From: Thermococcus paralvinellae
GTDB taxonomy: Archaea > Methanobacteriota_B > Thermococci > Thermococcales > Thermococcaceae
Direction of reading: 5' to 3'
Assembly (NCBI RefSeq): GCF_000517445.1
Contig: NZ_CP006965.1
Location: 1,526,681-1,590,680 of the forward strand
Length of the DNA: 64,000 nt
The notes beneath the pieces were generated by a model. That model saw nothing but the letters and a program-made list of their open reading frames with translations. It searched no databases and had not been told where the DNA came from. The stretch's first letter is position 1; each line of letters begins with the position of its first letter. Of the stretch, positions 39,707 through 50,659 are shown piece after piece. The position numbers were made by a program, and so were the translations under genes.

Positions 39707-41671
39707 ATGTATAAGATTTTCGGCTTTAAAAATGATAAATATCTTGGCAAAGTCGCAGAAGTGGAATTCAGCATGCTCAAGAGAGGAAGCTATGCCTATC
39801 TCCTGGGAAATTTCAACGCATTTAATGAGGGAAGCTTTCGCATGAGAGAAAAAGGTGACAGATGGAGTATAAAAATTGAGCTTCCAGAAGGAGTTTGGTA
39901 CTATGCTTTCTCCATTGATGGAGACCTTATGTTAGATCCAGAGAACCGTGAAAAGACCACATATAAGAGGCATTCATATAAATTTAGGCGGACTGTTAAT
40001 GTTGCTAAAATCTTCTCAGGAGAGGAATTTTACCATTACCCCTCTTTGATTTATGCATATTCTTTGGGAGACTTAGCTTATATTCGCTTTAGAGCCATAA
40101 AAGGAACTGTCAAAAAGGTATTTTTAATCTCAGATCAAAAATATGAAATGAGAAAAAAAGCACGAGATGACCTCTTTGAGTATTTTGAAGCAGTTTTGCC
40201 CAAAAAAGAAGAACTTGAATATTATTTCGAAATCCATACAGCAGATGAGATTATCAATTATGGAGACTTTAAGGTAGATTTTAACGAGCAAAAAGAGATG
40301 TTTAAACCACCCACTTGGATTTTTGAGAGAATCTTTTATCAAATAATGCCCGACCGCTTTGCCAATGGGAATCCAGAAAACGATCCACACGATTGTATTG
40401 AGCTTGGTATTAGTCATCACGGCGGTGATCTTGAGGGGATCATAGAAAAGCTTGACTACATTGAGGAACTCGGAGTTAATGCTCTTTATCTAACACCAAT
40501 CTTTGAGTCCATGACATATCACGGCTATGATATCATTGACTATTTCCATGTTGCTAAGAAGTTTGGAGGAGACAAGGCACTTAAGCAACTGGTTAATGAG
40601 TTGAAAAAGAGAGATATCAAGTTGATCCTCGATGGGGTCTTTCACCATACAAGCTTTTTCCATCCCTACTTCCAAGATATTCTTAAAAAAGGAAAAGAAA
40701 GCAAGTACAGGAACTTCTATCGCATCTTTGGCTTCCCTGTAATTTCCAAGGAATTTTCAAAGCTTTTACACTCCAATGAACCTTGGATTGAAAAGTACCA
40801 AAAACTTAGGAAACTTAAATGGAACTATGAAAGCTTCTTCTCAGTCTGGTTAATGCCTCGTTTAAATCACGAAAATCCAGAGGTTAAAGAGTTTATACGC
40901 ACCGTGATGAAATACTGGCTTGAGAGAGGAGCAGATGGATGGAGACTAGATGTCGCTCACGGCGTTCCACCCGATGTCTGGCGAGAGATTAGGAAAGATA
41001 TCCCAGATGATGCATATCTTTTAGGAGAGGTCATGGATGATGCTCGTTTATGGCTCTTTGACAAATTCCATGGAACAATGAACTATCCATTGTATGAGGC
41101 TCTTTTGAGGTTCTTCGTTTACAATGAAATTACTGCCGAAGAATTTCTCAACTGGCTTGAGCTTTTGAGTGTTTATTATGGACCGGCAGAATATACCATG
41201 TACAACTTCCTTGACAATCATGACGTGGAGCGTTTTTTGGGACTCGTTAGAGATAAGAGAAAATATCTCTGTGCTCTAACATTTCTAATGACTTACAAAG
41301 GAATCCCAGCCATATACTACGGCGATGAAGTTGGATTAGAAAACATGGATGTTCCCTCTATGGAATGCTCGAGAGTTCCAATGGAGTGGAATGAAAAGAA
41401 ATGGGACAAAGAAATCCTTAAGATCACAAAAGAACTAATAGATCTGAGGAGGAGAAGCAAAGCTCTACAAAGAGGAACATTTGTTCCAATATTTTTTGAG
41501 GATAAGCTCCTCATATACGAGAGAGTTTCTAAAGGAGAGAGGATACTGATTGGAATTAATTACTCAGAAAAGGAAGCAAAAATTAAGTTGCCAGAAAAGG
41601 TCAAGATTCTTCTAGGTCAACTTCATGGGGAAAGATTACCTCCTTTCTCATTCTTCATTTCTTCGTTATGA
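39707..41671 (+). CDS. GH13 neopullulanase / cyclomaltodextrinase
   Basis: A 654-residue cytoplasmic glycoside hydrolase. An N-terminal starch-binding-like domain of about 200 residues (CBM34-type position) precedes the catalytic barrel, which begins WIFERIFYQIMPDRFANG. The catalytic triad is readable as Asp415 (WRLDVAHG), Glu441 (LLGEVMDDAR) and Asp506 (NFLDNHD). DGVFHHTS is the conserved second region. No signal peptide is present, so it acts on imported maltodextrins or cyclodextrins. The ATG at 39707 follows GGGTG. It is probably repressed through the TGM at 39668-39684. Confidence 0.93.
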   Translation: MYKIFGFKNDKYLGKVAEVEFSMLKRGSYAYLLGNFNAFNEGSFRMREKGDRWSIKIELPEGVWYYAFSIDGDLMLDPENREKTTYKRHSYKFRRTVNVAKIFSGEEFYHYPSLIYAYSLGDLAYIRFRAIKGTVKKVFLISDQKYEMRKKARDDLFEYFEAVLPKKEELEYYFEIHTADEIINYGDFKVDFNEQKEMFKPPTWIFERIFYQIMPDRFANGNPENDPHDCIELGISHHGGDLEGIIEKLDYIEELGVNALYLTPIFESMTYHGYDIIDYFHVAKKFGGDKALKQLVNELKKRDIKLILDGVFHHTSFFHPYFQDILKKGKESKYRNFYRIFGFPVISKEFSKLLHSNEPWIEKYQKLRKLKWNYESFFSVWLMPRLNHENPEVKEFIRTVMKYWLERGADGWRLDVAHGVPPDVWREIRKDIPDDAYLLGEVMDDARLWLFDKFHGTMNYPLYEALLRFFVYNEITAEEFLNWLELLSVYYGPAEYTMYNFLDNHDVERFLGLVRDKRKYLCALTFLMTYKGIPAIYYGDEVGLENMDVPSMECSRVPMEWNEKKWDKEILKITKELIDLRRRSKALQRGTFVPIFFEDKLLIYERVSKGERILIGINYSEKEAKIKLPEKVKILLGQLHGERLPPFSFFISSL

Positions 41672-41739
41672 TTTCTGATGAACTTCTTTGAGCAAGATGT
41701 ATAAAAGGAACACTCATGGACAAAATCGTAAGGTATATA

Positions 41740-41756
41740 TATCACTGGCGATGATA
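41740..41756 (+). promoter_or_regulatory. TGM match over the mdxE promoter
   Basis: TATCAC-TGGCG-ATGATA matches the glycolytic-motif consensus TATCAC-N5-GTGATA except for one base. It begins at the downstream end of the TATA box (TATATATA, 41734-41741) and covers the region up to the predicted start site near 41762, a repressor position. Confidence 0.75.
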
Positions 41757-41785
41757 CTTTCATGACAACAACTAATGCAAGGTGA

Positions 41786-43132
<1,347 letters not shown>

Positions 43133-43172
43133 TACTTTTCTTTTCCCTTTTGATTTTCAAGAGGTGAAAGGG

Positions 43173-44066
43173 ATGAAAAAGACAACATTGGTTGCACTGT
43201 TCTTAATTCTTCCCGGAATAGTTGCATTTTTGACTTTCAATTTATGGCCAATAGTTTATTCAATTTACATAGCATTTACAAATGCACAGCTAGGAAACTT
43301 CCCAATTGAATCAACAAAGCAACTGCAATTTGTCGGACTCGAAAATTTTAAATGGGCGTTGAGCGATGAAAAATTTAGAAGAGCTTTTCTATGGACTTGG
43401 ATATTTGTGCTGACAAGCGTGACTTTGAAGGTATTTTCCGGAATATTCTTGAGTATTCTATACAACAATAAGTACGTAAAAGGTAAACTTTTGTATAGAT
43501 CTCTACTTATAATTCCCTGGGCATTACCTTTGCTGTTTTCAATCACAGTTTGGAGATTCATGTTTGACCCCGTTTTTGGTCCGATAAATATTGTCCTCAA
43601 ATCACTTGGAGTTTCAACTCCACCGAACTGGATTAATGACCCTCTTTGGGGATTTATTGCGCTTAACGTAATCGAAGTGTGGTTGGCTTATCCATTTATG
43701 ATGACCGTAATCACAGCAGCACTGCAATCAGTTCCAGACACTCTAATTGAAGCCGCAATAATTGATGGAGCAACATACTGGCAGCGTTTGAGGCATGTTG
43801 TAATCCCAATAGTTAGCAAACCCATAGCATTCGCCACAATTCTGACATCAGCAGCAAGCTTTCAGTATTTTATGGTGCCGTATCTGTACAACGCTGGACT
43901 CTTTGAGGACAAGTTCATCTTGCTGTACGGTTTCAGAAGGGCTTTCGGAGCTTCACCACATTACGGAAGGGCAGCGGCGATAATGGTGATTGCGACCCTT
44001 GTCTTGGCAGTTTACATGTACATCAACGTCAAGATAACAAAGCTCCAGGAGGGTGCTAAAGGATGA
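43173..44066 (+). CDS. mdxF: Maltodextrin ABC transporter permease (MalF type)
   Basis: A 297-residue permease with six membrane helices. The EAA loop, contacting MalK, reads EAAIIDGATYWQRLRHVVIPIVSKPI. Unlike E. coli MalF it lacks the large periplasmic P2 loop; the first loop after helix 1 is only about 35 residues. The ATG at 43173 follows GAGGTGAAAGGG. Its stop overlaps the start of the next permease gene by four bases (ATGA). Confidence 0.94.
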   Translation: MKKTTLVALFLILPGIVAFLTFNLWPIVYSIYIAFTNAQLGNFPIESTKQLQFVGLENFKWALSDEKFRRAFLWTWIFVLTSVTLKVFSGIFLSILYNNKYVKGKLLYRSLLIIPWALPLLFSITVWRFMFDPVFGPINIVLKSLGVSTPPNWINDPLWGFIALNVIEVWLAYPFMMTVITAALQSVPDTLIEAAIIDGATYWQRLRHVVIPIVSKPIAFATILTSAASFQYFMVPYLYNAGLFEDKFILLYGFRRAFGASPHYGRAAAIMVIATLVLAVYMYINVKITKLQEGAKG

Positions 44067-45322
44067 GGATTGAGTTGCCAAGAAGAAAAGGTGAGATTGT
44101 CAAAGCATTTGTCGTTACTCTCTTGGCAGTCCTCATAATGTTCATTATCCTTTTCCCAGTCTACTACATCTTTACAGTCTCCATTAAGCCAGTATCAACT
44201 CTAGCAACAACAGAGTTGACCTTAATTCCGAGGAATATAACCGCCGAGGCCTATAAAGAGGTTTTATTTGGATTTGAAGGGAGCAAAATATCAGCAAACT
44301 TTACTGGAAGCATTGAAGGATTAGGGAGACTTGATGGGGATACACTGTACGTAACAGACGGAAAAATAACGGGAGTCGTAAAAGCGGGACCATTTACAGC
44401 GCTGAGGTTCGAGATTCCATTTAAAGAAGTGAGGTTCAAAGTTGACCAAAGCGGCTCAAAAGAGGGGCAATTTACTGGGGAAATATCCGGAGCTTTCCGT
44501 CTGACGAGAATCAACAAAGATGGTTCAATTGGTTTCGCAGTTGTGAAGAACGTTGAGCTGAAAAAAGGAGAACTCGATGGAATTACAATGAGCGGGGTCA
44601 TGGAGAAGTACATAGTTGCAAGAAATATTGGAAGTATAGAGGTAACAGCAGTTGGAAAGTTTGTAAACTCAATATTCTTTGCACATCTTAAGAACAGCCT
44701 CTTTATAGCAGGTTTAACGGTGATACTGACGCTAATCTTTGTGATTCCAGCAGCATATGCATTTTCAAGATTGAAGTTCTTTGGAAGAGATCACATCTTA
44801 TACTTCTACCTCATGTTCACACAGGTAGCAGGTGGTCTTGGAATAGCAGGATTAATAGCATTGTATGGTATGATTGTCAAGCTTGGACTATATGACAAAC
44901 TGCCAGTGCTATCCCTAATCTACGCCGCTGGAAGTGTTCCATTCAATACTTGGCTTCTTAAGGGATACATAGACTCAATTTCACCTGACTTTGATGAAGC
45001 AGCACTAGTTGATGGAGCAAGCTATTTGCAGATCATCAGATATGTCTTGCTACCAATGGCTCTCCCAGGAATAGCAACCGTTGCAATATTCGCCTTCATT
45101 GGGGGATGGACAGAGTTCATTCTCGCTAATCTACTGCTTACAGAAGCAAATCAGCCTCTATCAGTTTGGATATACCTCCTTATGGGTGGAATAGGAAGAG
45201 GAATCGACTGGAACTATTTTGCAGCTGCAGCACTGCTGTTTGCTCTACCTGTATTCATAATGTTCATGCTTGCCCAAAATTATGTTAGAAGTGGTTTAAC
45301 AGTTGGAGGATTGAAGGAATGA
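44063..45322 (+). CDS. mdxG: Maltodextrin ABC transporter permease (MalG type) with large extracytoplasmic insertion
   Basis: A 419-residue permease. Helix 1 (residues 14-36) is followed by an extracytoplasmic insertion of about 150 residues, rich in beta strands (SGSIEGLGRLDGDTLYVTDGKITGVVK ... RFKVDQSGSKEGQFTGEISGAF). The remaining five helices and the EAA loop EAALVDGASYLQIIRYVLLPMALPG are standard. Ordinary MalG proteins have about 280-300 residues, so the insertion is the special feature. It is coupled to mdxF by an ATGA overlap and followed after 10 bases by the amylopullulanase. Confidence 0.93.
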   Translation: MRIELPRRKGEIVKAFVVTLLAVLIMFIILFPVYYIFTVSIKPVSTLATTELTLIPRNITAEAYKEVLFGFEGSKISANFTGSIEGLGRLDGDTLYVTDGKITGVVKAGPFTALRFEIPFKEVRFKVDQSGSKEGQFTGEISGAFRLTRINKDGSIGFAVVKNVELKKGELDGITMSGVMEKYIVARNIGSIEVTAVGKFVNSIFFAHLKNSLFIAGLTVILTLIFVIPAAYAFSRLKFFGRDHILYFYLMFTQVAGGLGIAGLIALYGMIVKLGLYDKLPVLSLIYAAGSVPFNTWLLKGYIDSISPDFDEAALVDGASYLQIIRYVLLPMALPGIATVAIFAFIGGWTEFILANLLLTEANQPLSVWIYLLMGGIGRGIDWNYFAAAALLFALPVFIMFMLAQNYVRSGLTVGGLKE

Positions 45323-45332
45323 GGTGAACGAA

Positions 45333-48300
45333 ATGAGGAAGTTGCTTTCTCTATTTGCAATTTTTTTAATTCTCTTCAGCACTTTAGCAGTTCCAGCAAG
45401 AGCTGAAGAACCAAAGCCGTTGAATGTCATAATTGTATGGCATCAACATCAGCCATATTATTATGATCCAATCCAAGATGTATATACAAGGCCATGGGTT
45501 AGACTTCATGCGGCAAACAACTATTGGAAGATGGCATATTATCTAAGCAAATATCCCGAAGTACATGCCACAATTGATTTATCCGGTTCTTTGATTGCTC
45601 AGTTAGCAGACTACATGAACGGCAAGAAGGACACATATCAGATAATCACTGAAAAAATAGCAAATGGAGAACCTCTGACAGTTGACGACAAGTGGTTCAT
45701 GCTCCAAGCTCCGGGAGGATTCTTTGACCACACAATTCCATGGAACGGAGAGCCAGTTACAGACAAGAATGGAAACCCAATAAGGAGCTTCTGGAAGCGC
45801 TATACCGAGCTTAAAGACAAAAGGAACAAAGCATTCGCCATGTATGGGGGGTTACCATTAGAGGAGCGGAAGAAAAAGATTACTGCTGAATTTACAGAGC
45901 AAGATTACATTGACTTGGCAGTTCTCTTCAACTTGGCTTGGATTGACTACAACTACATAATGATGCACGATGACCTAAAAGCAATCTACGAAAAGAGAAA
46001 CACTGGTGGATATACAAGGGATGACGTCAAAACAGTTTTGCAACACCAGATGTGGCTTCTCAACCACACATTTGAGGAGCACGAAAAGATAAACCTCCTT
46101 TTGGGCAATGGAAATGTTGAGGTTACAGTAGTTCCATACGCTCACCCAATTGGTCCAATTCTGAATGATTTTGGCTGGGAGAGAGACTTTGATGCCCACG
46201 TCAAGAAAGCTAATGAGCTGTATAAGGAGTACTTGGGTGGAGGAAAAGTTGAGCCAAAGGGTGGATGGGCAGCTGAGAGTGCTTTAAACGATAAAACACT
46301 TGAGATTTTGGCAGAAAACGGCTGGCAGTGGGTCATGACAGACCAACTCGTTCTTGAAAGGATGGGAATTCCATACAGCATTGAGAACTACTACAAACCT
46401 TGGGTTGCTGAATTCAATGGAAAGAAGATTTATCTCTTCCCAAGAAACCACGACTTAAGCGACAGGGTTGGTTTCAGATACAGCGGAATGAACCAGTATG
46501 ATGCTGTTGAAGACTTCGTCAACGAGCTCTTGAAGATCCAGAAGCAGAACTATGATGGAAGCTTGGTTTACGTCATAACACTTGACGGAGAAAACCCATG
46601 GGAGCATTACCCATATGACGGAAAGATTTTCCTTGAGCAGCTTTACAAGAGGCTTACTGAGCTGCAAGAGCAAGGGTTGATTAGAACGCTGACGCCGAGC
46701 GAATACATACAGCTCTATGGAGATAAAGCAAACAAACTCACTCCAAAGGAGTTTGAACGCTTAGATTTGTCAACAGAGGACAAAGTGAAGAAGCTCCTCG
46801 AGGCAAAGAGCCTAAATGAACTCTATGACATGGTCGGCGTTAAGGAGCCACAGCAGTGGATTGAATCAAGCTGGGTTGATGGAACACTTTCAACATGGAT
46901 AGGCGAGCCTCAGGAGAATATAGGATGGTACTGGCTCTATTTAGCGAGAAAAGCCCTATTTGAAAACAAAGACAAGATGTCCCAAGAGGAGTGGAACAAA
47001 GCCTATGAGTACTTGCTGAGAGCTGAAGCGAGCGATTGGTTCTGGTGGTATGGAAGCGATCAGTTTGTAAGTGGTGAAGAAGCCTTTGACAGATATCTGA
47101 AAATTTATCTCTACGAAATGTATAAATTCGCAAAAATCGAACCCCCAAGCTACCTCTACGGAAACTACTTCCCAGATGGACAACCATACAGAGTTAGGGC
47201 TATAGAGGGACTTGGAGAAGGGGAAAAGAAGAGCTACACAAGCCAGTCAACAATGGCTGGAGGAGTTGAGATTTATTTCGATGGCGAAGGAATGCACTTC
47301 ATAGTAAAGAACGCTCCAGAGCAGTTTGAAATCAGCATTTATGAGAAAGATAAAATATTTGGAAATACATTCACACTGCTCCAAGAAAAGCCAAAGGAGT
47401 TCAGATACGAGCTATTCCCATACAATAAAGACAGCATTGGAATCATGATCACCAAGCACGTTGTGTATAAAGATGGAAAGGCTGAAATTTATGAAGCCAA
47501 GGACTACGAGACGAGTGAGAAGATTGGAGAAGCTACTGTAAAGGTTGAGAACGGCAATGTTGAGATAATTGTACCATTTGATTACATTGAGAGCCCAGAC
47601 GACTTCTACTTCGCAGTATCAACTGTAAAAGACGGGGAGCTTGAGACAATAACACTTCCAATCGAGCTGAAGCTCCCAATGGAAGTTAAGGGAGTTCCAA
47701 TCATTGACATGGTTGATGTTGAAGGAGATGACCATGGACCAGGAACTTACACATATGCGACAAATAAAGTATTCGTTCCTCATCACTTAGACTTGCTCAG
47801 ATTCAGAATGCTTGAACAAACGGATGCATATGTTATGGAATTTTACTTTAAGGAACTTGGGGATAATCCATGGAACGGGCCAAATGGATTTAGCCTACAG
47901 ATAATTGAAGTTTACTTTGACTTTAAAGAAGGAGGAAACACATCAGCAATCAAAATGTTCCCAGACGGACCAGGAAGCAACGTACAGCTCGATCCAGAAC
48001 ATCCATGGGACGTTGCCTTCAGAATAGCCGGATGGGATTATGGAAACTTAATTGTCCTCCCAGACGGAACTGCAATCCAAGGAGAGCTTCAAATTTCAGC
48101 TGACCCAGTTAAGAACGCAATAATTGTGAGAGTACCTAAGAAGTACATACAAATCAACGAGGATTACGGACTTTACGGTGCTGTATTAGTTGGTTCTCAA
48201 GATGGATATGGTCCAGATAAGTGGAGACCTGTTGCTGTCGAAGCTGAAGAGTGGAAAGGCGGTGGAGCGGAACCTGATGCGGTAATAAACAACGTTGCAC

Positions 48301-49388
48301 CAAGAGTTTACGATTTACTCGCCCCACCAGGATACAAGCCGACACAAGAAGAAATGCTCAGCAGCTATGACGCAAAGAACATCAAGCTCGCCACAGTTAA
48401 GATGCTCCCAATGCTCAAGACCGGAATAGTCATCAAAGACCCAGAAGGCGATGATCATGGTCCAGGAACATATACCTACGCCCTGAACAAAGTGTTCGTT
48501 CCACACCACTTAGACCTCCTCAAGTTCAAGATGACGGAAGAGAATGACTACTGGAAGCTTGAGTTCTATTTCAAGGAGCTTGGGGATAATCCATGGAACG
48601 GACCAAATGGATTCAGCTTGCAAATCATTGAAGTCTACTTCGACTTTAAAGAAGGAGGAAACACATCAGCAATCAAAATGTTCCCAGACGGACCAGGAAG
48701 CAACGTACAGCTCGATCCAGAACATCCATGGGACGTTGCACTGAGGATTGCCGGCTGGGACTATGGAAATATCATCGTTGTGCCCGGAGAGAAGCCAATT
48801 CAAGGAGAAATGAAGATATCAGCAGATCCGACGAGAAATACAATTATTGTTGAACTGCCTAAGAAGTATCTCCAGATTAATGAAGAGTACGGACTCTATG
48901 GAGCCGTGCTTGTAGGCTCTCAGGACGGCTATGGTCCAGACAAATGGAGGCCAGTTGCTGTCCAAGCTGAAGAGTGGAAAGGCGGTGGAGCAGAGCCAGA
49001 AGCAGTAATAAACAACGTTGCCCCAAGAGTTTATGATCTCCTAGTTCCAGAAGGATTCAAACCAACACAAGAAGAGATGCTTAGTAGCTATGACGCAAAA
49101 GCTGGAAAGAGAGCTGTTGTTCTCATGATTCCGATAATAGAGGGAGCCAAAGCAGAAGAAAAGCCAACACCAACTGAAACAGAAACAACCACCAAAGAAA
49201 CTACCACCACAACACAAACCACAACTATAAAGGAAACAACCACAACTACAACAACAAGCACTCCAAGTGAAACTACAGCTACTCCATCAAGTCCAAGTGA
49301 AACTTCACCAACTGAAACTGGAATCTGTGGACCAGCACTAATTATCGGACTTGCATTATTACCAGTGTTGCTGAGGAAAAGAAAATGA
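45333..49388 (+). CDS. apu: Amylopullulanase (GH57), surface-anchored
   Basis: A 1351-residue exported enzyme cleaving alpha-1,4 and alpha-1,6 bonds of starch and pullulan. A signal peptide (KLLSLFAIFLILFSTLAVPARA) is followed by the GH57 barrel, starting VIIVWHQHQPYYYDP; the catalytic pair is Glu315 (GWAAESALND) and Asp418 (TLDGENPWEHYP). After a linker domain come two 241-residue repeats (DDHGPGTYTY...), probably carbohydrate- or surface-binding. A Thr/Ser/Pro-rich tail and the closing GICGPALIIGLALLPVLLRKRK form a CGP-CTERM membrane anchor typical of Thermococcales. The ATG at 45333 follows GAGGTGAACGAA, 10 bases after mdxG. Confidence 0.95.
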   Translation: MRKLLSLFAIFLILFSTLAVPARAEEPKPLNVIIVWHQHQPYYYDPIQDVYTRPWVRLHAANNYWKMAYYLSKYPEVHATIDLSGSLIAQLADYMNGKKDTYQIITEKIANGEPLTVDDKWFMLQAPGGFFDHTIPWNGEPVTDKNGNPIRSFWKRYTELKDKRNKAFAMYGGLPLEERKKKITAEFTEQDYIDLAVLFNLAWIDYNYIMMHDDLKAIYEKRNTGGYTRDDVKTVLQHQMWLLNHTFEEHEKINLLLGNGNVEVTVVPYAHPIGPILNDFGWERDFDAHVKKANELYKEYLGGGKVEPKGGWAAESALNDKTLEILAENGWQWVMTDQLVLERMGIPYSIENYYKPWVAEFNGKKIYLFPRNHDLSDRVGFRYSGMNQYDAVEDFVNELLKIQKQNYDGSLVYVITLDGENPWEHYPYDGKIFLEQLYKRLTELQEQGLIRTLTPSEYIQLYGDKANKLTPKEFERLDLSTEDKVKKLLEAKSLNELYDMVGVKEPQQWIESSWVDGTLSTWIGEPQENIGWYWLYLARKALFENKDKMSQEEWNKAYEYLLRAEASDWFWWYGSDQFVSGEEAFDRYLKIYLYEMYKFAKIEPPSYLYGNYFPDGQPYRVRAIEGLGEGEKKSYTSQSTMAGGVEIYFDGEGMHFIVKNAPEQFEISIYEKDKIFGNTFTLLQEKPKEFRYELFPYNKDSIGIMITKHVVYKDGKAEIYEAKDYETSEKIGEATVKVENGNVEIIVPFDYIESPDDFYFAVSTVKDGELETITLPIELKLPMEVKGVPIIDMVDVEGDDHGPGTYTYATNKVFVPHHLDLLRFRMLEQTDAYVMEFYFKELGDNPWNGPNGFSLQIIEVYFDFKEGGNTSAIKMFPDGPGSNVQLDPEHPWDVAFRIAGWDYGNLIVLPDGTAIQGELQISADPVKNAIIVRVPKKYIQINEDYGLYGAVLVGSQDGYGPDKWRPVAVEAEEWKGGGAEPDAVINNVAPRVYDLLAPPGYKPTQEEMLSSYDAKNIKLATVKMLPMLKTGIVIKDPEGDDHGPGTYTYALNKVFVPHHLDLLKFKMTEENDYWKLEFYFKELGDNPWNGPNGFSLQIIEVYFDFKEGGNTSAIKMFPDGPGSNVQLDPEHPWDVALRIAGWDYGNIIVVPGEKPIQGEMKISADPTRNTIIVELPKKYLQINEEYGLYGAVLVGSQDGYGPDKWRPVAVQAEEWKGGGAEPEAVINNVAPRVYDLLVPEGFKPTQEEMLSSYDAKAGKRAVVLMIPIIEGAKAEEKPTPTETETTTKETTTTTQTTTIKETTTTTTTSTPSETTATPSSPSETSPTETGICGPALIIGLALLPVLLRKRK
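47721..49139 (+). repeat. Two tandem 723-bp repeats within apu, including a 98-bp identical stretch
   Basis: Units start at 47721 and 48444 (period 723 bases, 241 codons). Bases 47919-48016 and 48642-48739 are identical over 98 positions, while flanking parts differ at many third-codon positions. The protein repeats begin GDDHGPGTYTYA and end near EEMLSSYDAK. Confidence 0.88.
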
Positions 49389-49442
49389 TATTCCCCCTTC
49401 TCTATATTTTTAATGAAGTTTTAGTTTTATATCAAAACTTAT

Positions 49443-49448
49443 TTATAC
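49443..49448 (+). promoter_or_regulatory. TATA box of malK
   Basis: TTTATA lies 50 bases before the ATG at 49499, suggesting a start near 49472 and a leader of about 27 bases containing the AGGTGG ribosome binding site. Confidence 0.5.
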
Positions 49449-49461
49449 CATGAAATCCTGA

Positions 49462-49480
49462 TGTTTACTAAAAGTAAACA
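49462..49480 (+). promoter_or_regulatory. Palindromic operator at malK start site
   Basis: TGTTTACT-AAA-AGTAAACA is a perfect inverted repeat with 8-base arms and a 3-base centre. It covers the expected transcription start site. It is not a TGM; it is closer in form to the TACTTT...AGTA sites reported for TrmB, so a different regulator may control malK. Confidence 0.6.
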
Positions 49481-49498
49481 CAAATTGAGGTGGACTTG

Positions 49499-50626
49499 AT
49501 GGCAGAGGTCAAGTTGATAAATGTGTGGAAAAAGTTCGGTGAAGTAGTTGCGGTTCAGGATATGAACCTCCACATAAAAGATGGGGAATTTATGATTCTT
49601 CTTGGTCCCAGTGGTTGTGGAAAGACTACAACACTCAGAATGATTGCAGGATTAGAAGAACCAACAAAGGGCCAAATATACGTGGGAGACAAATTGGTTG
49701 CTGATCCCGAAAAAGGTGTCTTTGTTCCTCCAAAAGATAGGGATATTGCAATGGTCTTTCAGAGCTATGCTCTCTATCCCCACATGACAGTTTATGATAA
49801 CATAGCCTTCCCTCTCAAGCTCAGAAAAGTTCCAAAACAAGAGATAGACAAAAGAGTAAGAGAAGTTGCAGAAATGCTTGGCTTAACTGAATTGTTAAAG
49901 AGAAAGCCGAGAGAACTTTCTGGTGGGCAGAGACAGAGAGTTGCCTTGGGAAGAGCTATTGTGAGAAAGCCACAAGTCTTCCTCATGGATGAGCCTCTAT
50001 CAAACCTTGATGCAAAGCTTAGGGTAAAGATGAGAGCAGAGTTAAAGAAACTACAAAGACAATTGGGCGTTACTACAATCTATGTTACCCACGATCAGGT
50101 TGAAGCAATGACAATGGGTGACAGAATTGCCGTTATAAATCAAGGTGTCTTACAGCAAGTTGGAACACCAGACGAAGTTTACAACAAGCCAGCAAACGTT
50201 TTCGTTGGTGGCTTTATTGGCTCACCTGCAATGAACTTCCTTGATGCTTCAATTGTTGAAGATGAAAAAGGAGTTTGGGTTGACTTTGGTGAGTTTAGAC
50301 TTAAGCTTCTCGAAGATCAGGCAGAGGTTCTAAAGGAACTCAATTACATTGGCAAGGAAGTTATTTTTGGTATAAGACCAGAAGACATCTATGACGCAAT
50401 ATTTGCACAAGTCAAAATCCCAGGAGAAAACATGGTCAAAGCTGTTGTAGATATAGTAGAAAACCTGGGCAGTGAAAGGATTGTCCACTTAAGGGTGGGG
50501 GATCTAACTTTTGTCGGGGCATTCCATGCTGAATCAATGGTAAAAGAAGGTCAGAAAGTCGATGTGGTCTTTGATATGAGAAAAGTACATATCTTTGATA
50601 AAAAGACTGAGAAAGCAATTTTCTAA
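49499..50626 (+). CDS. malK: Maltodextrin ABC transporter ATPase (MalK type)
   Basis: A 375-residue ATPase energising the MdxEFG importer. Motifs: Walker A GPSGCGKTTTLRM, Q-loop FQSYALYPHMTV, signature LSGGQRQRVALGRA, Walker B QVFLMDEPLSNLD, H-switch YVTHDQVEAMTMGDRIAV. A C-terminal TOBE/MOP regulatory domain follows (FGIRPEDIYDAIFAQVKIPGENMVKAVVDIVENLGSER). The ATG at 49499 follows TGAGGTGGACTTG. It has a separate promoter, with a palindrome at 49462-49480, rather than being part of the mdx operon. Confidence 0.96.
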   Translation: MAEVKLINVWKKFGEVVAVQDMNLHIKDGEFMILLGPSGCGKTTTLRMIAGLEEPTKGQIYVGDKLVADPEKGVFVPPKDRDIAMVFQSYALYPHMTVYDNIAFPLKLRKVPKQEIDKRVREVAEMLGLTELLKRKPRELSGGQRQRVALGRAIVRKPQVFLMDEPLSNLDAKLRVKMRAELKKLQRQLGVTTIYVTHDQVEAMTMGDRIAVINQGVLQQVGTPDEVYNKPANVFVGGFIGSPAMNFLDASIVEDEKGVWVDFGEFRLKLLEDQAEVLKELNYIGKEVIFGIRPEDIYDAIFAQVKIPGENMVKAVVDIVENLGSERIVHLRVGDLTFVGAFHAESMVKEGQKVDVVFDMRKVHIFDKKTEKAIF

Positions 50627-50659
50627 AGATTTTTAAGCTCTTTTTCTTTTCCCTTTATC

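Noticed and set aside
49430-49498. Search for a TGM at malK
   Set aside because: No TATCAC-N5-GTGATA-like sequence is present; only the different palindrome at 49462-49480.
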